Shown in pieces: positions 1 to 9,541 of a stretch of 27,233 nucleotides of DNA. A program made the position numbers and the translations under genes. The stretch lies in contig MU646511.1 in assembly GCA_026770585.1 (NCBI GenBank), forward strand, positions 397,744 through 424,976, in the 5' to 3' direction. The notes under the pieces are model-generated. The model searched no databases. It was not told the origin of the DNA and saw only the letters and a program-made list of their open reading frames with translations. The DNA is from Baffinella frigidus (Eukaryota; Cryptophyceae; Cryptomonadales; Baffinellaceae). Every line of letters starts with the position of its first letter. Within the stretch, counting starts at the first letter, position 1.

Positions 1-395
1 CGGCAGCTCGGAAGGGGGGGGTGGGGGGCGGAGGCGCCTTGGAGGGGCGGGAGGGCGCTCTCGGAGCGCCCCTACAGGGGTACCTCGCTCACAAGGCGCC
101 GCACCCCCCTAGGACCCTACAGTAGGCCTATATCGAGAGCCCTACGGTGGTCCCTCCCCAGGACCCCCGGCTCTCTCTCTCTCTCTCTACCCTACGGCGG
201 CCCTTCCGCTCAAGGGGTATCCCTTGAGTGGCAAGGGGGTCGAATTCAAAGCCCAAGAGGTCCTAGGCACGTCCTATGGCCCGACGGTAGAAACTCGCCA
301 CTTGAGGGATATGAAGCCCCCTCCATTTTCACCCTACAGTCGATCTCAAAATCCGCGGGGGGCTCTTCCTAGACTCGTCCCCCCCCCCCCCAATT
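1..395. other. Non-coding GC-rich start of window with a diverged foldback element
   Basis: No supportable gene. From about 73 the sequence (ACAGGGGTACCTCGCTCA) matches the left end of the foldback family seen complete at 4514-4638 and 4172-4273, followed by the same core words (CCTACAGTAGG, CCCTACGGTGG). The right end is too diverged to place. A CT microsatellite lies at about 172-188. Confidence 0.45.
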
Positions 396-720
396 TGGGT
401 TTGGGGTTTGGGGTTTGGGGTTTTGGGGTTAGGATTTAGGATTGGGGAATGAGGGTTCAGGGTTTAGGGTTTAGGGTTTAAAGTTTGGGGTCTAGGGTTT
501 GGGTTTTAGGGTTGACGATTTAGGATTTATGGTTTAGGGAAACCCCAAATCCTGAACCCGCAACCCTGATCATTGAAACCTGAATCCTCGACTCTAAACC
601 CCAAACTTCAAACTCCACACCCTAACTCCAAAACCCCAACCCCAAACCTTCAACCCTAAACCTTCCCTACATAAATCCTAAATCCTCATCCCTAAACCTT
701 AAATCCTCAACCCTAAACCC
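396..720. repeat. Head-to-head telomere-like arrays
   Basis: G-rich TTTAGGG-type repeats on the plus strand (about 396-540) switch abruptly to C-rich CCCTAAA-type repeats (about 541-720). This makes a degenerate inverted repeat of telomere-like sequence about 325 bp long. Units are imperfect, so it is an old interstitial array, not a chromosome end. Confidence 0.8.
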
Positions 721-1680
721 TAAAGTATGATGCATATATGAAATGAATGGCTTGCCTCTGATTTTTATTATGCATAAACGTTCTGGGCCGCACTGCTTCT
801 CGAGGAATTCGAGCTAGGGAAGGCAACACGGAAGCGGGCGCACCTACCGCTGGTCTATCCACGAGTGTGACAACCTGATCTCGGGCCCCTTGGGTGCCGC
901 TCTCGGAAACAGTGACGGTTGTGGCCTTACCGCGAGGACTCACTCCCTTGGTTCCGTGGGTCCGAAGCGAAGGACACGGAGTGGACGCCTACCCCTGGTC
1001 TATCCACAGGATTGGCGACTTTATCTCCAGACCCATCGGTGGTCCGCGAGTGATCCTCGCTCGGACACGAAACGGTGCGTTTCCGCCTCGCCGTTGAGCT
1101 CCGCTCGGCTGCGGCCGTGGGTCCTCTTGGCGCTTCGCCTCGGGCGAGCGAGGCGAGACACCCCTGTGTGTTAAAATCCCGGGACCGTCCTGCACCGGCA
1201 ACGGTGTGAGTATGGAGAGGGCGGAGTCTGGCTTTGGGGCGGCGTGTTTCCGCAAGGGTTCCTCGCCAGTCATGACTCAATCGGTCCGAGGAAACAAGCT
1301 TAACTTGGGAAGCGTCTCGCATGGAGACACCGCCTTGCTATGCCCCATGATGTTCCCTTTCTGAGCTGCCCATTTTGGCACACCGAGCTTGATAATCTGG
1401 CTTGAAAGACAATCTGTTGTTTGGGTGTACCACGTAGCTGGCTACAAAAGGATTTTCGTCCCGATTTTGAGCGAGAGTCGGTCAGTAAATCCACAGGGAA
1501 ACCCCTATTTCCCTCCGGATGGCTGTGTGGCCTGCAAGATTTCGGGTACAACCTGAATCCCACGCCTTTCCCGGCCGAAAAGACGTCTCGCTCTCCCCGG
1601 TGAAACGCAACTCTTCGCGTTTTCCACGTCCGGGCTTTTACCTGATTCCGGAAAACCCGATATAAATTAAAACCAGAGTT
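721..1680. other. GC-rich region with no supported gene; ~142 bp tandem duplication
   Basis: Short open frames occur on both strands but none shows a recognisable domain or convincing splice context. A segment near 829-862 recurs near 971-1004 (both contain CTGGTCTATCCAC) with similar flanks, so this is an imperfect tandem duplication with a period of about 142 bp. It may be a duplicated exon of an unrecognised gene, but nothing proves that. Confidence 0.4.
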
Positions 1681-1681
1681 G

Positions 1682-2203
1682 TGTCTGAAATCCCCACTTG
1701 TGACCTGGCGTGGTTGGCCGCTCTCGAGCAGGTACCGAACATTTTAAAAGTCCATGTCCGGGATCTGGACATGAGTCCAGGTACAAATTTTTAAACCCCT
1801 TTAAGTTGTTCCCGTCCCGCTTGAGAGCGGTCTAGCCTAGTTTCTCGAGCGGAACCTGGTGGTACCAATTGTGTGTCCGATTTTCATACAAACTCGTTCG
1901 CGCTAAAAGTGTTAAGATGGCTTATCGGGGTACAGATTCTCAAAATTCCGCATGGCAAGGGCTCCAATTTCCAACACTCTTGGCGTATTTCGGGTAGAAT
2001 CAACTTTACTCGAAGATCGTGTAGTCCACGGCAGGTCATAACTGGGAATTCCAGGACGCAACGGTTCGTTTCGTGGTTCCAAATGGTACGTAGCCACACG
2101 GCGACACGCAAGTCGTCCAATCCGAGTACAAAATTTCCGGATCCGGGTACAGTTTTTATAAAAAGACTTGTATCCTGAAATTCCGAGTTATGACCTGGCG
2201 TGG
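1682..2203. repeat. Dispersed ~32 bp repeat in direct and inverted copies
   Basis: A block ending in TGACCTGGCGTGG occurs at 1682-1713 and 2170-2203. An inverted copy lies at 2025-2056. The inverted pair 2025-2056/2170-2203 brackets about 110 bp, as a small foldback element would. No coding sequence is recognised here. Confidence 0.55.
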
Positions 2204-2398
2204 AAAATGCAATTTTGACGTCTGACATGGCGTGATACTAGGAGTGAAGTGCTTTGAAGATTTGCCCCCCCCATGGTACATATAAGTTGTACCACCAGGT
2301 GCCATGCAAGAGACTCGGCCTGAAAACCTCCCCCTGCCCGCCCCGCCTTGGAGCCATTGGAGCCATTGGAGAGATTGCAGATTCATGAAGGCCGTCCC

Positions 2399-2578
2399 CC
2401 ACTCGAGAATGCTGGAGCCCCCTTTTTTAAACCTGGGTCCTTTACAAGTGGGTATTTGTGCAGTAACTTTCGCAGGTTTTGTCACGAGCCCCCCGGAAAT
2501 TCAGGTCTGGTGTCCTGCTCCTGATACAACTTCTTACAACCCCACACGTAACTAGGGGCCTCCAGCGTTCTCGGGCGG
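2399..2578. mobile_element. Foldback (MITE-like) element, family B, copy 1
   Basis: The left end CCACTCGAGAATGCTGGAG is mirrored at the right end by the complement of CTCCAGCGTTCTCGGGCGG. The interior shares words with the copies at 17909-18095 and 26744-26917 (GTAACTTTCG, ACAACCCCACA). It is about 180 bp, with no coding capacity. Confidence 0.7.
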
Positions 2579-3404
2579 CGGTCCTGTCCGCCGCGGGACA
2601 TTGTTGGGCAGGGGAACTCCGACACTCTACCCCTGATACAGCACTAGAAACCTGTAAGGTGTCAGCCCCCCTCTCCCTTTGTATCTCCCTTCGTAAGACC
2701 TCTCCCGCCGTCCCTGCAAGTGCCGTGCCTCGGTGGGGGGGGGGTTAATGGGGCCGTGTTGGCATTCCTAGAGGGATGTTTCTGGGTAATCTGAAAACCT
2801 TGCCTCCGCGTGGGGGGGGTGCGGCGGCGGCCGTGATAGGATCAATGTTTCCAATTTTGTCAATTCTGTAACCACACAGCGGGTTGCAAAGGGGGGCAAA
2901 TTTCAGAATCAACCCATTTCCGGTTACCTTATCCGTAGGACCCCCCCCTATGTCCCTACAGATTTCCCACCGTAAGGTCGTAGGTTTTGTCGCTGCAAAG
3001 TTCCTTTGAAGTCCGCTGTGTGGTAGGGCAACCCCTGATACAGGCGCAAATAAGGACACGCACCATCTTTGAGGTGGTCATATGCTCCTAGAACTAGCCC
3101 TACCGTGGGACCCTAGGGAGGAGCGTGTCTTTATCCGCGAGCAACCGGGCCGTGTCTTATTCTCATCTGCCTCAGTCTGAAACGGGCGCGCCTCTCAACT
3201 GCAGGGGCACATTGCCCATGAGGTAAGAAGTGGATCCGTACCAGTAAGTCTTCACTAAAGAACTCTCTCTCTTTGCTCATGAGGAGCTGCCCTCCCTCGA
3301 GGACCACCGCAGGGTCCAAGGTATCGGCCTACTGTAGGCTGCTGCAGGGGTGGGGGTTCTTGGAGTCGAAAACCTGCTGAAACCCGATCAGGAACCGCGC
3401 CTAC
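2579..3404. other. Unassigned non-coding stretch
   Basis: No gene recognised. Bases about 2931-3060 (CCTTATCCGTAGGACCC ... TCCGCTGTGTGGTA) are related to 22978-23090 and, in part, to 23447-23465, so this is probably a degenerate dispersed repeat. Bases 3299-3360 share GGATCGGCCTACTGTAGG-like words with 4340-4400. Confidence 0.4.
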
Positions 3405-3860
3405 ACTAAACCATAAACCCTAAACCCTGAACCCTGAACCCTAAACCCTAAACCCTAAACCCTACACCCTATACCCTAACCCCCAACCCCTAAACCCTAC
3501 ACCCAATACCCTAAACCCTAAACCCTGAGACCTACAAAACCCTAAACCCTAGACCCTAAACCATTGACCCAAAACCTAAAACTCTAAACCTTGAACCCTA
3601 AACCCTAAACCTTAAACCCAAAACTTGAACCCCTAACTCCTCACCCTTCACCCTAAACCCTAAATATCAAACCCTGGACCTTGAAAACTAAACCCTGAAT
3701 CCTAAACCCTGAATCCGAAACCCTCAACCCTCAACCCCAAACCCTAAACCCTAAACCCTAAACCCTAAACCCTAAACCCCAAACCATAAACCATAAACCA
3801 CAAACCCTAACCCCTTCTCAACCTGAAACCCTCAACCATAAACCCTTGACCCGAAAACTG
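3405..3860. repeat. Interstitial telomere-like array (CCCTAAA)
   Basis: About 450 bp of CCCTAAA units with many one-base variants (CCCTGAA, CCCTACA, CCCTCAA). The C-rich strand is on plus. Confidence 0.9.
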
Positions 3861-4171
3861 AACTGAGCGAAGAGGATATTGCCACAGGTCTCTTTTGGGA
3901 GGTGATGGTGTGGACTCAAGTCGCTCGCAGTGTAGGAATGGAATGACTTTTGCAAATACAACTGGATTGGTGTAATTAGCCTCACAGAGTTTTGGAGAGT
4001 GCCCAATACCAACATGTTATGTGTGAACGGTGGTGTGGTCAACAGAGGAAGATGCTGGCATACAGGGGCTACTCGAACAGAAGGTTCACACGTCGCAGGA
4101 GCTTACAGTATGCCTATTCCTATGGGCCTGGGACCACCCTACGTGCGGTGTGGGATGATTGAGTACAGAGT

Positions 4172-4273
4172 TGCCTCGCTCATAAGAAAGCGCACCCCCC
4201 CAAGGATCAACATAGGGCCCTGCATAGCCCTACTGTAGGGACCTAGGAGGAGGCACTTTCTTATGAGCGAGGT
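4172..4273. mobile_element. Foldback (MITE-like) element, family A, copy 2
   Basis: Terminal inverted repeats of about 20 bp: CCTCGCTCATAAGAAAGCGC at the left and the complement of CACTTTCTTATGAGCGAGG at the right, 102 bp apart overall. The core holds the near-palindrome CCCTACTGTAGGG. Confidence 0.8.
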
Positions 4274-4513
4274 AATCCTGAAACTCCCGTAGATCTCTTG
4301 CACCAACTCGTTTCCCTACTTGACAAAACCCACCCACCCCCTAGGGACCACCATAGGGTCCGAAGGATCGGCCTACTGTAGGTTGCAACATTGGCAGCTC
4401 GAAATCAAGAACACACTTCTCCCCTAGGACGGTCCTAAGCTCCGAGGCATAGCCCTACCGTAGCGCCCGTGTCTTTTTTTTGAGGAAATACTGTACAGTT
4501 GTACGGGTTCTTG

Positions 4514-4638
4514 TACAGGGGTACCTCGCTCATAAGAAAGCGCCTCCTCCTAGGAACCTACAGTAGGGCTATGGCTAGGGCCCTATGGTAGTCCTAGGTG
4601 GTGGACGATTTCTTATAAATGCGCAAGGTACCCCTGTA
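4514..4638. mobile_element. Foldback (MITE-like) element, family A, copy 3
   Basis: Ends are TACAGGGGTACCTCGCTCAT and the complement of GCGCAAGGTACCCCTGTA, 125 bp in all. It shares the TCATAAGAAAGCGC end and CCTACAGTAGGG core with the copy at 4172-4273. Confidence 0.8.
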
Positions 4639-5023
4639 TGCAACCCCACAGAGGCCACGTCTGAGCAGGACCGTAGGGTCGTAGGAATAGGCCTACAGTG
4701 TGCACTACTAAACGCTGTTGCAGGGGCGCGGGTTCTCGTATGCCCAAGAACGGCCTCAGGAAGTGGGTGAGGTGTTGGAGTGGGTTCCGAGGCTCGAACA
4801 GAGGAGGTGATGGAGGGGGGGCGTTGAGGGGAAGTGAGGACGCGAGTGTACACACTGTGTGTACAATACGCGTAAAGAAATTTGACATCTCCTGGGCATC
4901 AGGACTTGTGGAGTCTACTGCAGGCGGGGCTTGCTGCGAGTGGGCATCAGGCCACCTCAGACATGCCTACTTCGAATTTGCATGTATCCAAACATGCATG
5001 CCCTTTATATGCAGCGTCTCGCC
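4639..5023. other. Probable 3' flank of the WD40 gene
   Basis: It lies downstream of the stop codon of the minus-strand WD40 gene. No coding sequence is supported. Bases 4673-4745 share words with the 3299-3360 and 4340-4400 repeats. Confidence 0.4.
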
Positions 5024-8000
5024 TCAAACTGCGAGGAACGGCGCGTGCAAAATGCACACCGCCCCACTCTCGCACCCCACGCAGATCGTTGCGCCCTGGC
5101 ACCGCACGGAGGTGATCTGCTGCGGCGCCCTGAAGTTGGCCACGGGCGCGGCGCCGTGCTCGCTGTCCCATTCGCCTCCAGGTGGCCGTCCGGTGATCAG
5201 CAGCGTATCGTGGTTGAAATCAATCTTGTCATGGTTGGTGCTTGGCCCCTGCAGCCCCCCGGCTGGGCCCTCGACGAATGCGAACTCGAACGCCAGAGAG
5301 GCATTGACTTGCGGCACCTCCTTGCCGGACGCGATGTCCCAGAACCGCACCTGCCAAACCACCCAAGTCACCACTCGTGTCCACGCTGCCACGCAAGACT
5401 GTAGGACTCAGCTGTGAGAACAAGTCAGTTCACACGGGATTTGGACTGCGCTGTGAGAACAAGCCAGTTCACACGGGATCTCGGAAATCCTTCAGATGGA
5501 CGCGGCCGCCACACGAGGCTGATCTAGCACCCTTTGAAAAGTCCAAAAGTTGACAAAGTTGGGGCAGTGTGTAGTAATTTTCATTTGTTTGGTCACGTGG
5601 CCTCCGTTGAAAGCGGAGGCCACGTGACCAACTCCCATGCAACTGCCTTCACTCGACACTTTAAAAGGGTGTTGGATCAGCCTCGTGCGGTGCAGGGAAA
5701 AATATACACTTTTAAAATTTTGTGTAAAGCCGAATTCGGCGTTGGCTCTCGTAACCCAGTCAGACCTGCAATCTTGCGTGTTGAGGATAGACGATGCTCC
5801 CCAACGAAACATGCAGCCTTTAGTGTGTGCCTCGTAGGCCCCACCTTGTCAGCACCTGTGTGATACCGAGGACAGGTGATGACCACCACCAGATCAAGCA
5901 GCCTTGTGATTGCCTCCAACCGGGCCCACGCACCGTGTCGTCGATGCCCCCAGTGATGGCCTGCGCGCCGTCGTCGCTGAATTGCAGCTGCAACACCCTC
6001 GCTGAGTGACCCGCCAGCGTGTACACCTGCCACACAACACCTTCTTCTCACACTACTTCCAACCCCAACCGCTGTCGAGCGAAAGATGCACGGATTTGAA
6101 AGACACGTCGAGAATCTGGACATGGCATTTCCATTTTAAAGGTCCAGTTCGTTACTGTAGATTTCGGCTTGGCGCGGAATTCACTTCGGGTCGGGGGATC
6201 GAGAAAATCGAAAAAGTCGCGATCATTTTCACGTCCATCCAAAGTTTTATGCTATCTTACGCATGAATTTGACGACAAGCTCGAGACCCCACCCGTAAAA
6301 TACACCTTTTCGATTGACGCTGCCGGAATACACCTTTTCGATTGATACACCTTTTCGATTGACGCTGCCTCGCGACCCCCACCCGTAAAATTCACATTTC
6401 CCCCACCCGTACAATACACCTTTTTTTCGTTCCCCGATCTCCCGACCTGATCTCCCAAAATTCCGCGCTAAGCCGAAATCTACAATAAGGATTCAGATGA
6501 AAGTTTTGAAGTCCCCCGAAAAACAACCCCATCACCTCACCACCCTCCACGCACACCCACAAAGCTGCTCACCTCATCTCCGATCGCGACGTCCCAGATC
6601 TTCACGAGATGGTCGTCTGACCCGCTGACGATGCGCGTCCCGTCCAGCGAGAACGCGACCGATAGCACCGCCTTCGAATGCTCCATCACCGTGCGCACCT
6701 GCCACAACTCACCCTCTCCTCAGAACACTTCCCACTCAAAGCATGTGCAGAATGCCCGGGAACCCCCCCCCATCGCATCAACACCCTCAAAGCACATGCA
6801 CAACGCTGCTCACCTCGGCTGAGGTCGCGGCATTCCAGATCTTCACGAGGTTGTCAGCCGACCCGCTGACGATCCGCGTCCCGTCTGGGGAGAACCCGAC
6901 CGAGAACACCTCGCCTGAGTGACCTCTCAGCGTACAAACCTGCCAACGCACCCTCTCATGAGACTAAGACCTAGACACCACATGGGTAAAATGCCCGCAA
7001 AACAGCCCCATCGCCTCACAACCCTCAACACACTCCCACAAGGCTGCTCACCTCAACATCGGTCGCGACGTCCCAGATCTTGACGAGATGGTCAGCCGAG
7101 CTGCTCGCGACCCTCTTCCCGTCGGGAGAGAAGGCGACCGAGTGCACCATGCCCGAGTGCCCCGGCACGTCGCACTCTGGGTTCCGGACGAGGTAGTCAT
7201 ACCCATCCTGGTCCTCCTGCATGGTGCAGATGCAGCCGTCCTTGCAGTTGTGACACCTCGAAGTCCACACCTGCAAAACATGACAGAATCAGCGGCCGTG
7301 AAATTGATCAAAGAGCTTGGCCAGGCGGAGTGCCCCGGCATGGTGCACACCTGCCAACGCACTCTCATCTAAGTCCACTTTCAACATCAAGCATGCAAGA
7401 AAACATCGGCAGACACCCTCATCACCTCACCACTCTCAACACGCTCCCACAAAGCTGCGCACCTCGGCTCCGGTCGCGGCGTCCCAGATCTTCACGAGCT
7501 TGTCATCCGACCCGCTGACGATCCGCGTCATGTCCGCTGAGAAGGCGACCGATAACACTATGCCCGAGTGCCCTGTTAGCGTGCGCACCTGCCAACGCAC
7601 TCTCATCAGACCACTTCCAACGCAAAGAATGCGCGGAACGCCCGCAACACCCCCCATGCACATCGTCACCTTCAACGCGCACACACAAAGCTTCTCACCT
7701 CGGCCCCGGTCGCGGCGTCCCAGATCTTCACGAGCTCGTCAGACGACCCGCTGACGATGCGCGTGCCGTCCGAGGAGAACGCAACGGCACACACGGAGTC
7801 CGAGTGACCCGGCAGCGTCAATACCTGCAAAAACGCCAACATTCACAGCACACTAGCGCCCACCCTCTGCACACCCAACAGAAATCCTCGCTTCACATGG
7901 TGCACCCTCGATGTCTGCACACCTCGGTCCCGGTCTCCACGTCCCAGATCATCACGAGCTCGTCCTCCGACCCGCTGACAATACGCGTCCCGTCCTTGGA

Positions 8001-8986
8001 GAAAGCGACCGAAAACACCGCGCCCAAGTGCCCCGTCAGCGTACGCACCTGCAACACACCCTCTTCTCAGAACAAGACCAAGACATCGAATGCGCGAAAC
8101 CACCTCAAATCACCCGCACCATAACCCCCTCACAGCACTCCCCACAGAGGTGCTCACCAAGGCGCCAGTCTTGGAGTCCCAGATCTTGACCATCCCGCCA
8201 TGCGACCCGCTCACGACCCGCGCCCCATCTGGAGAGAAAGAGGCCGATGCAACCACTTCCCAGTGCCCCGAGAGGTTACACACACCCAGATACCTCCCCT
8301 CAGGCTTGTCCACCCACCGAACCAGCGGCAGCCCGAGGATCTCAGCCGTTGACGCTGCTCTCCGCGACAGGAAGCTCGCGTCAGGTTCCTGCGACGCCGC
8401 CTGCAGCCACTCGTGCAAACTACACACACCCCCTCCCCACGAGCGCTTCTGAAGGAACGCGTTGGCGTCCAACCACACGCCTCGCTCAGCCTGGTCGCTG
8501 CTCGCGTTGAGTCGCTGCAGCGCGAGTTGCTGGAGGTGCTCATGCGTGCTGCCCTGCGCAAGGGCCGATCACAGCTGCAACGTCTGGTGGCAGAAGCCGC
8601 GCGCCTCCAGCTCTCGCCTCCACGGCTTGCACGCCTGTGAACACTAAAAGGAATGCAGGACCCACGTGCTCCACGACGAAGGGCAGCATCCGCTGCAGCG
8701 TGTCGTCGCTCGGCCCCACACGCGTCCGCCCCAGCCTGAAATCCCACCCTCCAAATTCCGCCACCACCCTTCTCAGTGCTGCCTCCAGCGCTTCCTGCCC
8801 CCCCTCCGAGAGCGCCGTTGTGTCGCAGCGCATCGAGAAGGAGATTGTCACGGGAGCCAAGATCGAGAGCGACTCCTCAGGCGCACTGGAGTGCGCCTCA
8901 TCCGCACTCGCCGGCGCTGGCCGCTTGCCCGACGGCGTCTTGTCCTGTGCGCTCCCCGAGGGCTCTGCGCTGCGCTTGCCTCCCAT
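5024..8986 (-). CDS. WD40-repeat (beta-propeller) protein gene, ten exons
   Basis: A spliced gene. Exons on the minus strand: 8986-8633 (end uncertain), 8553-8158, 8048-7923, 7824-7699, 7588-7463, 7270-7052, 6939-6814, 6698-6573, 6026-5934 and 5350-5024 (stop TGA). Every junction is phase 0 and GT-AG, mostly GAG|GTGAGC ... GCAG|GTG, giving about 672 codons. Eight WD40 repeats with GH and WD marks are readable, for example [20 protein letters not shown] followed by an IWD strand. The last repeat is split: exon 9 stops at GGIDDT and exon 10 resumes [14 protein letters not shown]40 propellers are protein-interaction scaffolds; partner and pathway cannot be read from sequence. The N-terminal 200 or so residues are not recognised. 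The start is the first ATG of an open Ser/Ala-rich frame ([11 protein letters not shown]). Confidence 0.88.
5409..5480. repeat. Two-copy direct repeat in the last WD40-gene intron
   Basis: The unit GCTGTGAGAACAAG(T/C)CAG followed by TTCACACGGGAT occurs twice, about 40 bp apart, between the family E element and the start of the last exon. Confidence 0.75.
5510..5692. mobile_element. Foldback element, family E, with perfect central hairpin
   Basis: In the last intron of the WD40 gene. Outer ends CACGAGGCTGATCTAGCACC and the complement of GTGTTGGATCAGCCTCGTG form an inverted repeat. The centre is an 18 bp perfect stem (5589-5606 with 5614-5631) around a 7-base loop, including CACGTG. Confidence 0.8.
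6152..6489. mobile_element. Foldback element, family D, in a WD40-gene intron
   Basis: Inside the 546 bp intron 6572-6027. The left end TGTAGATTTCGGCTTGGCGC is mirrored by the complement of GCGCTAAGCCGAAATCTACA at the right. The interior shares a block (ACGTCCATCCAAAGTTTTATG) in opposite orientation with the copy at 16796-17045. It also contains tandem units of CACCCGTAAAATACACC and ACACCTTTTCGATTG at about 6290-6425. Confidence 0.8.
7052..7270 (-). CDS. WD40 gene exon 6: WD40 repeat with Cys-rich insertion
   Basis: 73 codons instead of 42. Thirty-one extra residues precede the Gly-His dipeptide and carry [10 protein letters not shown] followed by an acidic stretch ([13 protein letters not shown]). 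The repeat then continues normally ([20 protein letters not shown] ... [11 protein letters not shown]). The cluster C-x2-C-x3-C-x-C could bind metal or form disulfides. It lies at a blade edge where a loop insertion is tolerable. Confidence 0.8.
7271..7350 (-). pseudogene. Truncated WD40 pseudo-exon inside an intron
   Basis: After a perfect acceptor (GTTGGCAG|GTG) the sequence reads [10 protein letters not shown], the first ten residues of a WD40 repeat, then degenerates into unrelated sequence up to the acceptor of the next exon. There is no usable GT donor, and retention (80 nt) would shift the frame. It is a remnant of one more tandem repeat exon. Confidence 0.75.
8158..8553 (-). CDS. WD40 gene exon 2: linker plus first WD40 repeat
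   Basis: 132 codons. A helical Gln/Leu-rich start ([13 protein letters not shown]) and a linker lead to the first WD40 repeat, [20 protein letters not shown] ... [11 protein letters not shown]. It ends at TTG|GTGAGCA. This is the only repeat fused to upstream sequence in the same exon. Confidence 0.8.
8633..8986 (-). CDS. WD40 gene exon 1, N-terminal region
   Basis: Begins [15 protein letters not shown], a charged low-complexity leader, then a more structured stretch ([14 protein letters not shown] ... [14 protein letters not shown]). The frame must change before exon 2. Phase-0 donors at 8645|GTG or 8633|GTG paired with the acceptor CGCAG at 8554-8558 restore it, removing an intron of about 80-90 bp. 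A sequencing frameshift is the alternative. The domain is not recognised. Confidence 0.65.
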
Positions 8987-9430
8987 GCCGAGCCGCTTTC
9001 GACAATGAGCCTGTAGACGTGACGAGGCCGGATCAGCGCAGGAGAAATCGGCTGGGCATGATCACACACGAAGCTTCTCGGGCCAATCGTTTGCTTCAGG
9101 CGGAGGCTGTCGCTGCTCTGAGGAACCGCGTCGCCACAGAAAGTGCCAGCAGCTGACCTTACCCAACGCAGGCAGCTGGCGCGAAGCACGGAGCGCCGTT
9201 CGAACACATCGCGCGGGTGCGAACGCCGCCCCCCCACCAGCCCTCGCTTTCTGCCGCGGTTCGGGGGCAGCGACGACCCTCACGTGACGCTGCGTGAGCC
9301 CCGCCCTCTCCCGACGATCCCGAATCCAATGGCTCCAACCACCCGGATTTTGCCTGTCCCAGAAACCGTCGCGCGGAGAATGCGGTGGTGCTCACGCTGA
9401 ACCATCATAACTTGCCGTAACTCCTATATC
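8987..9430. promoter_or_regulatory. Divergent intergenic region (putative bidirectional promoter)
   Basis: 444 bp separate the start of the WD40 gene (8986, minus) from the ATG at 9431 (plus). It is GC-rich and free of telomere-like repeats, unlike almost all other non-coding sequence here. No TATA box or other named element is identifiable. The promoter role is inferred from position only. Confidence 0.45.
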
Positions 9431-9541
9431 ATGGGCAGCTCATCATCGACACCAAAGCAGAAGTCCGAGCGGCGGAAGAGCAACGCGGGCATGCGACAGA
9501 GTGTGCTTACGGAAGAGGAGGAACACAATTTCAATCAACAG
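9431..9541 (+). CDS. Candidate exon 1 of the plus-strand gene
   Basis: ATG opens a hydrophilic 37-codon frame, MGSSSSTPKQKSERRKS ... LTEEEEHNFNQQ. Gly-2 and the Ser run resemble an N-myristoylation signal. It ends CAG|GCGAGT, a possible GC donor; unspliced, the frame stops about 16 codons later. A 38 bp intron to 9580 (VFYALDGRLDGRLC) or a longer one to 10516 are the options; 10516 fits the coiled-coil character better. Confidence 0.5.

Larger units (their letters stand above)
6573..8048 (-). repeat. Tandem exon-intron units of the WD40 gene
   Basis: Exon starts at 8048, 7824, 7588, 7350 (pseudo), 6939 and 6698. Neighbouring units are spaced about 224-241 bp where uninterrupted. The introns between them (98-115 bp) are also related: they open GTGAGCAGC..TTGTG and close near GAGTGCGTTGGCAG. 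The duplicated unit is therefore exon plus intron. Confidence 0.8.

Noticed and set aside
927-1322. 131-codon minus-strand frame and overlapping plus-strand frames
   Set aside because: Several competing frames of equal quality, Arg/Ser/Pro-rich, no domain and no splice context; high GC alone explains the openness.
3405-3860. True telomere (chromosome end)
   Set aside because: Units are heavily mutated and unique sequence and genes lie on both sides; it is interstitial.
4698-5417. 239-codon open frame, plus strand
   Set aside because: Runs antisense through the last coding exon of the WD40 gene and its 3' flank; no domain, and the WD40 reading is far better supported.
5591-5629. Rho-independent terminator
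   Set aside because: The perfect hairpin has no following T-run, lies inside a eukaryotic intron, and is nested in a larger foldback element.
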